A DNA stretch of 64,000 nt from contig NZ_PSZM01000045.1 of NCBI RefSeq assembly GCF_002964975.1, positions 144,752 through 208,751 on the forward strand, written 5' to 3'. The notes under the pieces were generated by a model. It was not told where the DNA came from. It did not search any database and worked only from the letters and a program-made list of their open reading frames with translations. Position numbers and translations under genes: made by a program. The stretch comes from Apibacter adventoris (GTDB taxonomy: Bacteria > Bacteroidota > Bacteroidia > Flavobacteriales > Weeksellaceae). Of this stretch, positions 63,644 through 64,000 are shown piece by piece; positions within the stretch are counted from its first letter, which is position 1; every line of letters starts with the position of its first letter.

Positions 63644-64000
63644 CTATTTCTCATACAATTCATAAGAGATTTTCAAATATTCCAACTCTCCTTCACTATA
63701 ACGCAAAGTTATATAATACCAATAGTCCTGATTGGGACATATAGAGCTATGATCTTTTTGTTCGCGGAACTCTCCGGTTTTTATAGTGGTAGAGCCGGAA
63801 TCCCAGCTCCAGTCGCCATCGTTATCCCAGTATCCCATTTTTTCAAGACCTTTTATTTTTGACCTCTCTTTATTTACTTCATTTAAACTCATTCCTGATT
63901 TAACCGGTGCTCCCTGTAAATTGACTGTTTGGGTATAGGGGGTAAAAGGATAGATATAATCAGGTTTCTTTTTTAGCATTTTTTCTCTAGATTGATCCAA
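63644..64000 (-). CDS. tandem-array lipoprotein, copy C (partial, cut by window end)
   Basis: Only the C-terminal 118 residues are in the window, from DQSREKMLKKKPDYIYPF to the stop at 63644. They are almost identical to copies A and B (DWSWDSG as in A; SLNEVNKERSK as in B). This mixture of A-like and B-like positions also suggests exchange between copies. The 5' end, with signal peptide and variable segment, lies beyond 64000. Confidence 0.75.
   Translation of the reverse strand: MDQSREKMLKKKPDYIYPFTPYTQTVNLQGAPVKSGMSLNEVNKERSKIKGLEKMGYWDNDGDWSWDSGSTTIKTGEFREQKDHSSICPNQDYWYYITLRYSEGELEYLKISYELYEK

Larger units (their letters stand above)
61904..64000 (-). repeat. tandem array of near-identical lipoprotein gene units
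   Basis: Three units are visible, with stop codons at 61932, 62803 and 63644 (offsets of 871 and 841 bp). The 46-bp gaps between the genes and most of the coding sequence are almost identical in nucleotide sequence. Differences concentrate in one central segment of the gene (about residues 60-115). The array continues beyond the window, so the number of units is unknown. Confidence 0.9.

Overview
The window is very AT-rich, and its genes point to a Bacteroidota genome of class Flavobacteriia, probably a host-associated Weeksellaceae member; Apibacter is one fit. Supporting features are the many TonB-dependent receptors, the GIN-domain lipoprotein, an M56/BlaI pair, a flavobacterial DUF763 protein, and -7 promoter boxes of the TAnnTTTG type. 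Assignment below class level is a guess from gene content and composition. No rRNA, tRNA, CRISPR array or insertion sequence was seen.

Layout. 0-0.8 kb: a ZIP metal transporter. 0.8-12.7 kb: a sugar/glycan locus with an FHS-type permease, two paralogous TonB-dependent receptors without SusD partners, a secreted histidine phosphatase, a secreted GH3 enzyme, a divergent Nudix-winged-helix regulator and a BadF/GlcNAc-kinase-like ATPase. 12.8-24 kb: an SDR enzyme, Dps and a second Dps-like ferritin, Pgi, two small paralogous outer-membrane barrels, DnaK, an astacin-like lipoprotein protease and release factor 3. 24.2-28 kb: a nucleoid-associated protein, a phosphopantetheinyl transferase and a GT9-GT2 fusion. 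28-33.5 kb: a BlaI - M56 protease - GIN lipoprotein - TonB receptor operon on the minus strand. 33.5-34.9 kb: a 1.4 kb gene-free region with four tandem small RNA units. 34.9-43.4 kb: Mn-type SOD, topoisomerase IV ParC/ParE with a small membrane protein between them, an ECF sigma factor with an overlapping membrane protein gene, and a GlcD-like oxidase. 43.5-57.3 kb: FecCD permease plus ATPase, a MalY-like lyase, Crp/Fnr regulator, reductase, PnuC, tyrosine phosphatase, P1B ATPase, MenI-like/MenF pair, DUF1508 and DUF763. 57.5-64 kb: a small lipoprotein that looks frameshifted, a DtxR/MntR-like regulator divergent from a TonB receptor and a secreted thioredoxin, a decayed gene, and a tandem array of near-identical mosaic lipoproteins that runs off the window.

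The most interesting element is the small RNA array at 34.08-34.80 kb. Four units each have a -24/-12 (sigma-54 type) promoter with fixed spacing (TGGCAY-N5-TTGM in three, CGGCAT-N5-TTGA in the fourth), an identical 27-nt core, and a rho-independent terminator whose stem shows a compensatory base-pair change in unit 4. A similar -24/-12 sequence lies upstream of dnaK. The core contains the complement of AUGAAAA, the start of many secreted-protein genes here. This suggests a sigma-54-driven sibling sRNA system, possibly acting on envelope genes; the targets are inference.
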